This document shows positions 16,652-24,779 of a stretch of 64,000 nucleotides of DNA, piece by piece. The stretch is taken from assembly GCA_016235865.1 (NCBI GenBank), contig JACRIK010000003.1:124001-188000 (forward strand), written 5' to 3'. The translations under genes were made by a program, and so were the position numbers. Positions within the stretch are counted from its first letter, which is position 1; every line of letters begins with the position of its first letter. The notes beneath the pieces were generated by a model. It was not told the DNA's origin, searched no databases, and was given only the letters and a program-made list of their open reading frames with translations. This DNA is from Planctomycetota bacterium (lineage in GTDB: Bacteria; Planctomycetota; MHYJ01; JACQXL01).

Positions 16652-18034
16652 TTACGCGACAATGCTGTGTTCCAGAGCGTCTTTCAACAGCACAATACCC
16701 TTGAGCTTATTCTGGGCATCTACCACCGGCAATGCCGTGAAATTGTATTTGCGAATCAGCTCGACAATCTTGTGCTGTCGGGTGAGCGGTTTTATCTTGA
16801 TTATCTTGGTGTTCATCAGGTCAGACAGTTTTTGCGGCGCGGCCGGGGTCACTGGCAAAACAACTGCCTGTTCAGCTGATACCGGCAATGGTGAGGTGGC
16901 CTGTGGAGTCGCTTCAATCAGCTTGGCATTTACTTTGCCGTGGGCCAGCAATAGCTTTCTTACGGGAATTACTCCCTGAAGATTCTGTTCCGCGTCCACC
17001 ACGTAAATATGGTAGAAATACATATCGGCTGACGCGGCAATCAACTCGTTAAACCTGACCAAGGCCTCGGCTACGGTCAAATCCTTATTGAGAGCGATAT
17101 ACTGGGTGGTCATCAGCGCTCCGGCCGTCTGCTCTGGATGCAACAACAATCCCTTAATTTTATCCGCCTTTTCAGAAGGCAGTTGCCTGATTATTTCATC
17201 GGCCCTCCGGCGGCCCAGGTGATTGAGCAGGTCGGCCAGTTTATTGTCCGGCATCAGCGAGATAATCTTTGTCCGCCTGGTTTTATCCAGCGACTCAAAC
17301 AGTTCCTTCTGAACCTTGGGATTAAGTGCCACGATGGCGTCCGAAGCGATATTGGCATCTAATAACTTGAACATGGCGATGCGCTCGTCGCGGTTGATAT
17401 CATTGATAATATCAGCCATGTCAGCCGGGTTAATGTCGGTAAAGCACTGGTAGGACGGGGCCAGGGCCAGGGTGTCGGTCTTGCGCTCGCCGCTCTGGGG
17501 AAGCGGGCTGACATATTTCCAGGAAACAAACCGCTCATTGGGCTTGTAGGAAAACACCCATTCCATGACCGTATCCATCATCTGCAGCCAGCCCAGACGC
17601 CGGACGATTCCTCTGAAACCGATATCCACATGCACCACCCAAATATAATTCTTTTCCTTTAACAGATGGATATCGTTGACCCGGACCACCTTGCAACCGG
17701 CCGTATCCAGAATCTGCTTGTCCAGAAAGGTCTCCCGGACCAGCAATGAAGAACCGTTGGTTGGCTCGCCGAAATCCTCTATAGCCGCGTTGTCCTTAAG
17801 ATATAGATACTGTATGGGTAATTCAAACGACTCAATGCCGGTGATGGGTATTTTCAGGCGCTGGCCGAATAATCCATGGGACACCACCAGCGCGGTTACT
17901 TCAGGATATATCTTAGCCGGACTGGTCAGGATTATTATATCCACCACCAGGCCCAGGGTTTCTCCGCTGCCTTTTTTTACCTTCTTGCCCAGGATATCGG
18001 AGAGGAAGAAAAAATATTTAGCTTCGGAAAGCAT
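16652..18034 (-). CDS. PRC-barrel, MgtE N-domain and CBS-domain protein
   Basis: 460 residues, no membrane segment. PRC-barrel-like domains at about residues 5-90 and 100-160 (FLSDILGKKVKKGSGETLG; LLKEKNYIWVVHVDIGFRGIVRRLG), an MgtE intracellular N domain (about 195-295: PADMADIINDINRDERIAMFKLL), then a CBS pair (about 300-455: LLHPEQTAGALMTTQYIALNKDLTVAEAL; KIIKIKPLTRQHKIVELIRKYNFTALPVVD). In MgtE magnesium channels the N and CBS domains sense Mg2+, but here the channel is absent, so this looks like a free-standing ligand-sensing regulator. It is the last gene after the HEAT lipoprotein and rph. Confidence 0.82.
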   Translation of the reverse strand: MLSEAKYFFFLSDILGKKVKKGSGETLGLVVDIIILTSPAKIYPEVTALVVSHGLFGQRLKIPITGIESFELPIQYLYLKDNAAIEDFGEPTNGSSLLVRETFLDKQILDTAGCKVVRVNDIHLLKEKNYIWVVHVDIGFRGIVRRLGWLQMMDTVMEWVFSYKPNERFVSWKYVSPLPQSGERKTDTLALAPSYQCFTDINPADMADIINDINRDERIAMFKLLDANIASDAIVALNPKVQKELFESLDKTRRTKIISLMPDNKLADLLNHLGRRRADEIIRQLPSEKADKIKGLLLHPEQTAGALMTTQYIALNKDLTVAEALVRFNELIAASADMYFYHIYVVDAEQNLQGVIPVRKLLLAHGKVNAKLIEATPQATSPLPVSAEQAVVLPVTPAAPQKLSDLMNTKIIKIKPLTRQHKIVELIRKYNFTALPVVDAQNKLKGIVLLKDALEHSIVA

Positions 18035-18043
18035 ATGGATTGC

Positions 18044-18805
18044 CTAATAACGAACGGTTAATATCTTTTTCTGAGTTTCGATAAGCTCTAAAATACCCTT
18101 TTTGGCCAGTGCCATCATTTCAATAAGATTGGCCTGGGAAAACGGCTTTTGCTCGGCCGTACCCTGGATTTCAATGATTTCCTCCTTATCGGTCATAACC
18201 ACATTCATATCCACTTCGGCATTGGAATCTTCGGCGTAGGAAAGATCAAGCATAAGTTCGCTCCGCCCCGGTGGGTGCTCGCGGTCACTGCGGTGTTTGC
18301 TGTTAACCTTCCCAACGCTTACCGCGGCCAGGTAATTGCGAATCGGGTTCTTAATCAGCAACTGCTCCTTCATCATCTTCTTAACAGTAATCGAAAGCGC
18401 GATGAAAGAACCGGTAATAGCCGCAGTGCGGGTTCCGCCGTCCGCCTGAAGGACATCGCAGTCAATCCAGATGGTCTTTTCGCCCAGCAGCTCCATATCC
18501 ACCACGGTCCTCAAGGCCCGGCCAATCAGGCGCTGGATTTCAAAGGTCCGGCCGTCCGGCCGTCCGGTTCTGGCCTCGCGCGGCTTGCGCTGGCTGGTCG
18601 AGCCGGGTAACATCCCGTATTCGGCCGTGACCCAACCCTTGCCTTTGTTCAGAAGAAAATCAGGGACTTTAAGGTCCCAGTTGGCCGTGCATAAAACCTT
18701 GGTATTACCCAATTCTATCAGGGCTGAACCCGGAACCGATGACACAAAACCCGTGGTAATTTTCACTGGCCGCAGTTCGTCAGCTTTTCGGTTATCAAGA
18801 CGCAT
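18044..18805 (-). CDS. rph: Ribonuclease PH
   Basis: Phosphate-dependent 3'-5' exonuclease trimming tRNA 3' ends. Visible: MRLDNRKADELRPVKI, RKPREARTGRPDGRTFEIQRLIGRALR (phosphate-binding), DCDVLQADGGTRTAAITGSF, and EDSNAEVDMNVVMT. At 253 residues it is about 15 longer than usual: between AVSVGKVN and MLDLSYAEDS lie residues encoded by the palindromic element 18251-18301, which are absent in typical RNase PH (there, this turn is directly VGIVNGE...DLEYVEDS). The insert sits on a surface turn. Start ATG 18805 lies 7 bases after the HEAT lipoprotein gene. Confidence 0.95.
   Translation of the reverse strand: MRLDNRKADELRPVKITTGFVSSVPGSALIELGNTKVLCTANWDLKVPDFLLNKGKGWVTAEYGMLPGSTSQRKPREARTGRPDGRTFEIQRLIGRALRTVVDMELLGEKTIWIDCDVLQADGGTRTAAITGSFIALSITVKKMMKEQLLIKNPIRNYLAAVSVGKVNSKHRSDREHPPGRSELMLDLSYAEDSNAEVDMNVVMTDKEEIIEIQGTAEQKPFSQANLIEMMALAKKGILELIETQKKILTVRY
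18251..18301 (-). repeat. GCAGTGACCGCG palindromic element inside rph
   Basis: On the minus strand it begins AACACCGCAGTGACCGCGA and ends GGCGGAGCGAACTTATG. The first 19 bases match the argF copy. Translated as HRSDREHPPGRSEL-like residues; the argF copy gives RSDRDGG from the same reading frame of the element. Confidence 0.85.
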
Positions 18806-18812
18806 CAGATTC

Positions 18813-19580
18813 CTATTTCTGTATCAGTTCGTTATAGGCGCCGTCCAGGTGCTTGCGGGTTTTCGTTGATTTCTCGTCCTTACCGGTATATTTCTCGGCC
18901 GCATTCTTTATCGGCTCCAGGGCCGACTTATCGCCGATATCCTTCAGGGTCCGGGCGGTAACAACCTGGACATCCGGGTCAGATGAACTCTCCAGTAGTT
19001 CGATTAGGCGCGGGACAACTTTCTTACCCATTCGCCCTAAGATTGTGCTCCCCTGAAATCTAAGCATCGGGTTTTCGGACTGGACCAGACAATCATTGAT
19101 AAGTGGTTCCACTGCAGAATCACCCAACTTAAGCAGGCAATTCTGGGCGGATTCGCACGCGGTCGCGTGTTGGTCTTTGAGCATTTCTATCAGGTCAGGG
19201 ATGGCCTTTGACTTAATCAGCACGGTAAGTCCTTCGGCCGCTCTGGCGCGAACGTCTGCATCCTTATCCTTCAGCGCTTTTTTTAGGGGGCTTTCAGCGG
19301 ATTTATCACCTATCTCTCCTAATGCCAGGCAACAATAGGCGCGAACCATATTATCCGAATCATTTTCCAGGTGGCGCAGAAGCTGGTCCACGGCCTTATC
19401 GCCCTTCTTTACCAACATGCGCATATAAGAGTCCCGGGTGGGAGGTTTCTGGTCCTTGCCCATGGTATTGATATAACGCTCAATCTTTTGCGACTCGCTC
19501 TCGCCGCAACCGCATAACATCCCGACGGTACCGGCAATGCCTAATACCAACCCGGCTAGTACATTATTTTTCTTTGTCAT
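18813..19580 (-). CDS. HEAT-repeat lipoprotein
   Basis: 255 residues with a lipoprotein signal peptide (GMLCGC lipobox, Cys at about residue 24) followed by five or six HEAT repeats (DNMVRAYCCLALGEIGDKSAESPLKKAL; DADVRARAAEGLTVLIKSKAIPDLIEML; DPDVQVVTARTLKDIGDKSALEPI). Lipid-anchored protein-binding scaffold; partner unknown. It has a good Shine-Dalgarno (AGGAGGA) and leads the unit with rph and the PRC/MgtE-N protein. Confidence 0.85.
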   Translation of the reverse strand: MTKKNNVLAGLVLGIAGTVGMLCGCGESESQKIERYINTMGKDQKPPTRDSYMRMLVKKGDKAVDQLLRHLENDSDNMVRAYCCLALGEIGDKSAESPLKKALKDKDADVRARAAEGLTVLIKSKAIPDLIEMLKDQHATACESAQNCLLKLGDSAVEPLINDCLVQSENPMLRFQGSTILGRMGKKVVPRLIELLESSSDPDVQVVTARTLKDIGDKSALEPIKNAAEKYTGKDEKSTKTRKHLDGAYNELIQK

Positions 19581-19706
19581 ATATTCCTCCTATCTTTGAG
19601 CCGTCAGAGGTTGTTTAGGATGCGGCTCTTGATTTTATCGTGGTTATTTATTGCCAGACACTATATTCTTTATATGATAATTGTCAATACTTAAAGGAGA
19701 TAAAAT

Positions 19707-20456
19707 ATGCCTAAAAAAATATCCGCTTGCATAACGCCATCAGACAGTTTCCTATCCAAGCAAACGCTGCTGATTCTTTCCCCGCACGCGGACGATGAGG
19801 CCTACGGCTGCGCCGGCACCATCGCCAAAATCAAGTCCCTGGGCGGCAAGGTCTATATTATGGTATTCTCCATCGCCGACCTGTGGCAATACACCAGGAA
19901 ATACACTTTGGTTAAAAAAGAAACTCGTTATAGCGAATTCGCCCGGACCGCTGAATTTCTCAAGGTGGACGGCTATGACATCATTTTCAAGGAAAGCGAT
20001 AAACACCTCCGGCTGGACGCCATTCCGCGCCGGGATTTGGTATCCATTATTGAACGTGACAGCAAGGTGGCGTTGGATAAAATCAAACCGACCATGGTGG
20101 CCCTGCCGGCGGTTTCATACAATCAGGACCATAGCGCGATTTTCCAGGCCGGCTTCACGGCCTGCCGGCCCAGAGGCGTGGAAGACGCCCTTAATTTCCC
20201 CCGCATGGTGTTGGCTTATGATAACCCGACACTTTTCTGGAATGTGGAATACGAGAAATTCCATCCTAATTTCTACGTGGACATCTCAAAATACTGGACC
20301 ACCAAAATCAAGGCGATGTCGTTCCACAAATCACAGTTAAAACCCCGCCTGCACCACGGCAGTCTGGAAAGCTTGGAGCATCTGGTCAAACTGCGCGGCA
20401 AGGAGATTTCAGTCGAAGCCGCCGAGGCGTTTATGTGCTACAGGTTCGTCTGCTAA
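19707..20456 (+). CDS. PIG-L family deacetylase
   Basis: 249 residues. Zinc-dependent N-deacetylase of the LmbE/PIG-L fold: metal motif SPHADDEAYGCAG (H-x-D-D) near residue 30, and NQDHSAIFQAG carrying the third zinc ligand. Substrates in the family are N-acetylglucosaminyl lipids, bacillithiol or mycothiol precursors and similar sugars. It is followed 61 bases downstream by a DegT sugar aminotransferase, which suggests an amino-sugar or glycan modification pathway (inference). Strong Shine-Dalgarno AAAGGAGA. Confidence 0.9.
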   Translation: MPKKISACITPSDSFLSKQTLLILSPHADDEAYGCAGTIAKIKSLGGKVYIMVFSIADLWQYTRKYTLVKKETRYSEFARTAEFLKVDGYDIIFKESDKHLRLDAIPRRDLVSIIERDSKVALDKIKPTMVALPAVSYNQDHSAIFQAGFTACRPRGVEDALNFPRMVLAYDNPTLFWNVEYEKFHPNFYVDISKYWTTKIKAMSFHKSQLKPRLHHGSLESLEHLVKLRGKEISVEAAEAFMCYRFVC

Positions 20457-20467
20457 ACGCAAAGCAG

Positions 20468-20506
20468 CTACGAACACTGCAGTGACCGCGAAGCGAATCC
20501 CACGAG
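20468..20506 (+). repeat. Intergenic GCAGTGACCGCG element
   Basis: GAACACTGCAGTGACCGCGA followed by AGCGAATCCC. Fills most of the gap between the PIG-L and DegT genes and would be misread as the start of the DegT protein if the upstream ATG at 20482 were used. Confidence 0.75.
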
Positions 20507-20517
20507 GGATAATTATT

Positions 20518-21582
20518 ATGATTAAACACTCTTGCCCAACTATTGGTCAGACGGAAGCAAGGTCGCTAAATGCCGTCCTGAAAACCAGGCATCTGGCCCA
20601 AGGCCCGATGGTTCACGGGTTTGAGGATGCGCTAGTCAGGTATCTCAAAAACAAGAATCTAAAAGCGGTGGCGGTCAACTCCGGTTCCAGCGCTCTGCAT
20701 CTGGCTTTACTCTCATTAGGCATATCCGCCAAAGACGAAGTAATCATTCCCAGTTACATATGTTCGGCCGTATTAAATACGATCAATTATACCGGTGCCA
20801 AACCGGTGCTGGCGGATATTAATGAAAACAATTTCGACCTCAGTATTGACTCGGTCAAAAGAAAGATAACCAGGCGCACTAAAGCGATTATCGTAGCGCA
20901 CCAATTCGGATTCCCGGCTGAGATAGATAAATTCCTCTCCTTAGGCGTACCGATCATCGAGGACTGCGCCCAGAGCATCGGGGCTGCCTGTCATAATAAA
21001 CAAATGGGCACGTTCGGCCAGTTATCCGTCTTCTCGTTCTACGCCACCAAGATGCTCTGCACTGGCTACGGCGGCATGGTCGTATCCGGAAATAAAAAAC
21101 TCATAAATAAAGTGCGCGACCTGATTGACTATGATAACCGGAACGATTATATTCCCAGATACAACTACCAGATGTCTGACCTGTCAGCCTCGCTTGGGCT
21201 GGCCCAGCTGGGACAACTGAACCGGTTTATCAGCCGGCGCCGTAAAATCGCCTCGCGCTACACCCGGGACCTATCATTGCTTCACCTCTCATCTCTAATT
21301 TTACCGGCCGGGCAATCTGATACGGCCCCGGTTTTCTTCCGCTATGTCATCAGGCATCCGAGGGCGGATAAAATTATCATGGCCCTTCACTACGCCGGCA
21401 TCGAGGCCAAAAAACCGGTCTACCGGCCGCTGCACCAGTATTTCGGGTTCAGTCCCAAGGATTTCCCGAACGCCGAACAGGCCCATCGCAGCGCCATCTC
21501 GCTTCCCATCTATCCTTCCTTGACAGACCATCAGGTAAATTATATTATAGATAATCTCGTTAAAATATTGAAAAGGTTATAG
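20518..21582 (+). CDS. DegT/DnrJ/EryC1-type aminotransferase
   Basis: 354 residues, PLP-dependent sugar aminotransferase fold type I. Visible: substrate loop AVNSGSSALHLALLSLGI, EDCAQSIGA (aspartate contacting the PLP nitrogen), and SFYATKMLCTGYGGMVVS with the Schiff-base lysine. Typical function is transamination of keto-sugar nucleotides used for surface glycans. I start at ATG 20518 (MIKHSCPTIGQTEARSLNAVL) since the upstream in-frame ATG at 20482 lies in a dispersed repeat. Companion of the PIG-L gene. Confidence 0.9.
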   Translation: MIKHSCPTIGQTEARSLNAVLKTRHLAQGPMVHGFEDALVRYLKNKNLKAVAVNSGSSALHLALLSLGISAKDEVIIPSYICSAVLNTINYTGAKPVLADINENNFDLSIDSVKRKITRRTKAIIVAHQFGFPAEIDKFLSLGVPIIEDCAQSIGAACHNKQMGTFGQLSVFSFYATKMLCTGYGGMVVSGNKKLINKVRDLIDYDNRNDYIPRYNYQMSDLSASLGLAQLGQLNRFISRRRKIASRYTRDLSLLHLSSLILPAGQSDTAPVFFRYVIRHPRADKIIMALHYAGIEAKKPVYRPLHQYFGFSPKDFPNAEQAHRSAISLPIYPSLTDHQVNYIIDNLVKILKRL

Positions 21583-21653
21583 GAATTTGTATATTGGCAT
21601 CCTCAATCGGCTGATGAAACCGGTTTAATTACTTTAGTCAGGAGAAATCGCTA

Positions 21654-21971
21654 ATGAAATACGCTGTTATCAGAATGGGTTCGAAACAATTCCAAATGGA
21701 AGAAGGCAAAACCGTCCTGGTTGACCTGCAAAAGACCGAACCGGGCAAGGAGATAACCTTCCCCGAGGTGGTTCTTTACGTGGACGGCGACAACATCAAA
21801 GTCGGTTCGCCCCTGGTCAAGGGCGCCAAGGTGGTCGGTCAGGCCGGCGAGATGGTCAAGGACAAAAAGGTATTCACCGGCAAACACCGCAGGCGCGAGG
21901 GCTACAAACGCACCTACGGACACCGCACTAAATATACACCCGTAAAGGTTACCCAGATCGTGGCCGGATAG
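21654..21971 (+). CDS. rplU: 50S ribosomal protein L21
   Basis: 105 residues, normal length; binds 23S rRNA. Visible: MKYAVIRMGSKQFQMEEGKTVLVD, GSPLVKGAKVVGQ, and the RNA-binding tail KHRRREGYKRTYGHRTKYTPVKVTQI. Good Shine-Dalgarno (AGGAGA). In most bacteria rpmA (L27) follows directly; here the next gene is a PHP protein and no rpmA is present in the window. Confidence 0.97.
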   Translation: MKYAVIRMGSKQFQMEEGKTVLVDLQKTEPGKEITFPEVVLYVDGDNIKVGSPLVKGAKVVGQAGEMVKDKKVFTGKHRRREGYKRTYGHRTKYTPVKVTQIVAG

Positions 21972-22041
21972 TTCGGCGTCGTGTGTCTTGCGTGATGCGT
22001 TGGGAATCTAACGTAAGACGCAGAACGCTTAAGGTAAACTC

Positions 22042-23433
22042 ATGACGCATAACGCAAGACGCTTAACGCAACTTGTCATTGTTTTAATATTTGTTTCACT
22101 CATCCCCTATCTTGCCTTTTCCAAGACAGCCGCAAAACAAAGTGAAACCCGGAAGGAGTCCGGGGCTAAAAGCAAGCCGCAGCCTTCGCCGACCCCGCCG
22201 CCGGTTGTGGTGTCTGCCAATCCATTCCACCACGTGGCCGGTTCCATCCATCTCCAGACGCCAGTCAGCGGCGGGAAACGTGATTTTAATGAATACATCA
22301 AATTAGCCCGGCAGAATGACATCGGCATCCTGGCCGTGACCGACCACGACACCCAGAAATACCAATACGGGCTCTGGCCTCTGCGCGGACTGATTAAGAA
22401 AACCGTGGACGAGCCGTCTGTCTTCAAATACGGCATTGATAACTATTTCAAGCTCATCCAGTCCGCCTCAACCACAACCAGTGACATCATCCTGATTGAC
22501 GGAGTGGAATCAATGCCGTTCTATTACTGGAGCGGCAGTTATTTCCGGGACACGCTGGCCCTCAATGACCGGGGCCGGCATATGCTGGTCATCGGGATGA
22601 ACGACGTCAACGCCTATAAGGAACTGCCGCTGATCGGCAATGGCAAATCGCGTTTCAACCAGTATGATGGTCCCCAGGGCTATGCGCCCTACCAGGACCT
22701 GATTGACTATGTCAATTCCAAGGGTGGCCTGACCTTCTGGGCGCACCCGGAAGCCAAGGAATCCAAGTCCATCAACAAGATTATCGTCAACACCCTGGCC
22801 TATCCGGAATGCGTCAAGGCCACCACTGACTACACCGGTTTCGGGGTATTCTGGGAGGGCTACCAGAAAATCGGACTGCCCAACGGCGCCTGGGACGAGG
22901 TGTTAAAGGAATATGCGGACGGCCGGCGCGCCAAACCGGCCTGGGCCATCGGGGAAACTGACGACTACGGCGACAAGGACATCTCGCGCCTGCTGACCGT
23001 CTTTATGCTCAAGGAAAAATCGTATAAGTCAGCCATTGACGCCTTGAAGACCGGCCAGACCTACACGGTCCTGAAAGCCGCGGACCTGCCGCCCCTGATG
23101 CTGGATGATTTCTGCATCTACAACACGGCCCAGCCCAATATCGCCTATTCCGGAGATGAACTGGTTGTTTCCTCAACCCCGACCATCAGGATAAAAGTGT
23201 CGTTCAAGAATGGTAGCGTCCGGACTGAAAAATCACCGAAGATTAAGGCCACCCTGAAGGTTATCAGGCAGGGGCAGGTGATTAAGGAAATCAACCAGGC
23301 GCTTCCGCTAACCCTGAATTTTAAGGATGAATATAAGCCCAAATCGGGCGAACGCATCTATTACCGGCTGGAGGCCATAGACGAAAAGAACGGCCGGCTC
23401 ATCTCCAATCCGATATTTGTAAAGTTTCAGTAA
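22042..23433 (+). CDS. Secreted PHP-domain phosphoesterase-like protein
   Basis: 463 residues. Signal peptide (residues about 1-27), a Pro/Ser/Lys-rich linker, then a PHP metallo-phosphoesterase-like domain: GSIHLQTPVSGG (first motif, with H-x-Q and not H-x-H), ILAVTDHDT (D-H-D motif), LIDGVES, TFWAHPEA. C-terminal beta domain from about residue 360. The variant first metal motif may alter metal binding. Role unknown; exported PHP proteins are uncommon compared with the cytoplasmic polymerase and histidinol-phosphatase relatives. The first 11 codons and the 40 bases before them come from an ACGCATAACGCAAGACGC-type repeat, so the true start is not certain. Confidence 0.75.
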   Translation: MTHNARRLTQLVIVLIFVSLIPYLAFSKTAAKQSETRKESGAKSKPQPSPTPPPVVVSANPFHHVAGSIHLQTPVSGGKRDFNEYIKLARQNDIGILAVTDHDTQKYQYGLWPLRGLIKKTVDEPSVFKYGIDNYFKLIQSASTTTSDIILIDGVESMPFYYWSGSYFRDTLALNDRGRHMLVIGMNDVNAYKELPLIGNGKSRFNQYDGPQGYAPYQDLIDYVNSKGGLTFWAHPEAKESKSINKIIVNTLAYPECVKATTDYTGFGVFWEGYQKIGLPNGAWDEVLKEYADGRRAKPAWAIGETDDYGDKDISRLLTVFMLKEKSYKSAIDALKTGQTYTVLKAADLPPLMLDDFCIYNTAQPNIAYSGDELVVSSTPTIRIKVSFKNGSVRTEKSPKIKATLKVIRQGQVIKEINQALPLTLNFKDEYKPKSGERIYYRLEAIDEKNGRLISNPIFVKFQ

Positions 23434-23453
23434 CCTATTCACCGCAAAGTAAA

Positions 23454-23849
23454 TTACTTCTTCTCCAGTATCACCACGGCCATGGCATAATCCCTGGTAT
23501 GGGTGAGCGAAAGATGGGTGTGTTTTGCGCCTAATTGTTTGGCAATCTTCTGCGCCTTACCGGACAGCCGAAGAGTAACGGTTTTGGGATGCCGGATGCC
23601 GGATGCCGGATGCCGGATAATTTCAATTTCAGTCCATTTCGGGCTTTGCCTGGTCCCCCAACCCGTGCCGATGGCTTTCAAGAACGCCTCTTTGGCGGCA
23701 AAACGGGCGGCAAAGGATTCGGCTTGATTCTTTTTGCTCCGGCAGTATTTTATTTCCTGCGCCGTAAAGATACGCCCAAGATTCGGCTTGTTTAATAACG
23801 CCTTGACGCGCCGGACTTCAATCAGATCTATGCCTATGCCGATAATCAT
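23454..23849 (-). CDS. acpS: Holo-[acyl-carrier-protein] synthase
   Basis: Transfers the 4'-phosphopantetheine arm of CoA to acyl carrier protein. Visible: IIGIGIDLIEVRRVKALL (metal Asp), and SFAARFAAKEAFLKAIGTGWG with the catalytic Glu and Lys. 131 residues from ATG 23849; an ATG 12 bases upstream is also possible. The residues RHPASGIRHPKTVT come from a tandem CCGGATG repeat (23589-23618) in the central loop, in frame. Confidence 0.92.
   Translation of the reverse strand: MIIGIGIDLIEVRRVKALLNKPNLGRIFTAQEIKYCRSKKNQAESFAARFAAKEAFLKAIGTGWGTRQSPKWTEIEIIRHPASGIRHPKTVTLRLSGKAQKIAKQLGAKHTHLSLTHTRDYAMAVVILEKK
23589..23618. repeat. GCCGGAT tandem repeat inside acpS
   Basis: Four back-to-back GATGCCG units in the middle of acpS, translated as the loop RHPASGIRHP. 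The local sequence is low complexity and interrupts an otherwise conserved small enzyme. Confidence 0.75.
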
Positions 23850-23981
23850 AAATATTGTCACGAAGATACAGAGTTACACACCCCTAAACCCACACACCAA
23901 TGTATTGGTGTGCAGGGTAAATCCCCTCTTATTAGAGGGGACTTTCTTTGTGACCTTTGCGCTCTTTGTGGTTAAAAGGTG

Positions 23982-24632
23982 TTATTTCAGGCCCAGCAGT
24001 TCCACCTCAAATACCAGGGTGGCATTGGGCGGAATGACATTTCCGGCGCCCCGGGCGCCATAACCCAAATCAGACGGTATAATAAGCTTACGCTTGCCCC
24101 CGATCTTCATGCCGGCTACGCCTTCATCCCAGCCCCGGATGACCCGGCCCATCCCAAGCGGGAATTCAAACGGCTGGCCCCGGTCCTTGGAGGAATCGAA
24201 CTTTGTCCCGTTGGTCAGCCAGCCGGTATAATGCACCGAGACGTTCATTCCGGACTTGGCCTCGGCCCCGGCGCCGACTACCTGGTCAACATATTTCAGG
24301 CCGCTGGCAGTGGTGATTTCCCCTCCGGCTGGTGCTTGTGGTTGCGTTGGATTCATGGTAGATCGCTCCTCTCTTTTTTTCTCTAATTCTTTTTTAGTAT
24401 TTTCTAATTCTGTTTTGGTTTGCACTAAATCAGTCTTGACCTTTTCCTGTTCGGTCTTAACCTGAACTAATTCCGACCTGGTCTTTTCCAGCTCCGTTTT
24501 AATCTGCACCAACTCCGTTTTGACCTTTTCCTGTTCTGTTTTAATCTGCACCAGTTCCGCCTTTCCCGCGCACCCGGATATAAATAATACCGTCCCGGCT
24601 ACAAAAGTCATGAAAAATTTTAATCTCTTCAT
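23982..24632 (-). CDS. FKBP-type peptidyl-prolyl isomerase lipoprotein with coiled-coil stalk
   Basis: 216 residues: lipoprotein signal (lipobox ISGC, Cys 21), a coiled coil of four 14-residue repeats (ELVQIKTEQEKVKT-like, residues about 26-90), then one FKBP domain (about 105-216: GMNVSVHYTGWLTNGTKFDSS, FPLGMGRVIRGWDEGVAGMKIGGKRKLIIPSDLGYGARG). Lipid-anchored foldase held off the membrane by a stalk, probably helping fold exported proteins. Shine-Dalgarno GAGGAGGA. The upstream gap 24633-24779 holds a CCCCTCTTGATAGAGGGG palindrome. Confidence 0.92.
   Translation of the reverse strand: MKRLKFFMTFVAGTVLFISGCAGKAELVQIKTEQEKVKTELVQIKTELEKTRSELVQVKTEQEKVKTDLVQTKTELENTKKELEKKREERSTMNPTQPQAPAGGEITTASGLKYVDQVVGAGAEAKSGMNVSVHYTGWLTNGTKFDSSKDRGQPFEFPLGMGRVIRGWDEGVAGMKIGGKRKLIIPSDLGYGARGAGNVIPPNATLVFEVELLGLK
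24390..24557 (-). repeat. 42-bp coding tandem repeat (coiled-coil stalk)
   Basis: Four copies of a 42-bp unit coding 14 residues each (two heptads), of the pattern E-L-V-Q-x-K-T-E-x-E-K-x-K-T. Copy number change would alter stalk length without breaking the frame. Confidence 0.85.
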
Positions 24633-24779
24633 ACTTCTTCCTCCTCTGATAAAATTCTATTAAGTTTGACAGTGAAAGTCAAAATAATTATATAAATGTT
24701 TTACACACCCCGGTTCCGCATTAACGGGACCTGCCCCTCTTGATAGAGGGGAATATGGTAGCGTGCAAGGAGATTGAAT

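Noticed and set aside
20482-20517. Upstream start of the DegT aminotransferase
   Set aside because: These codons lie in the dispersed repeat and precede the normal N terminus of the family.
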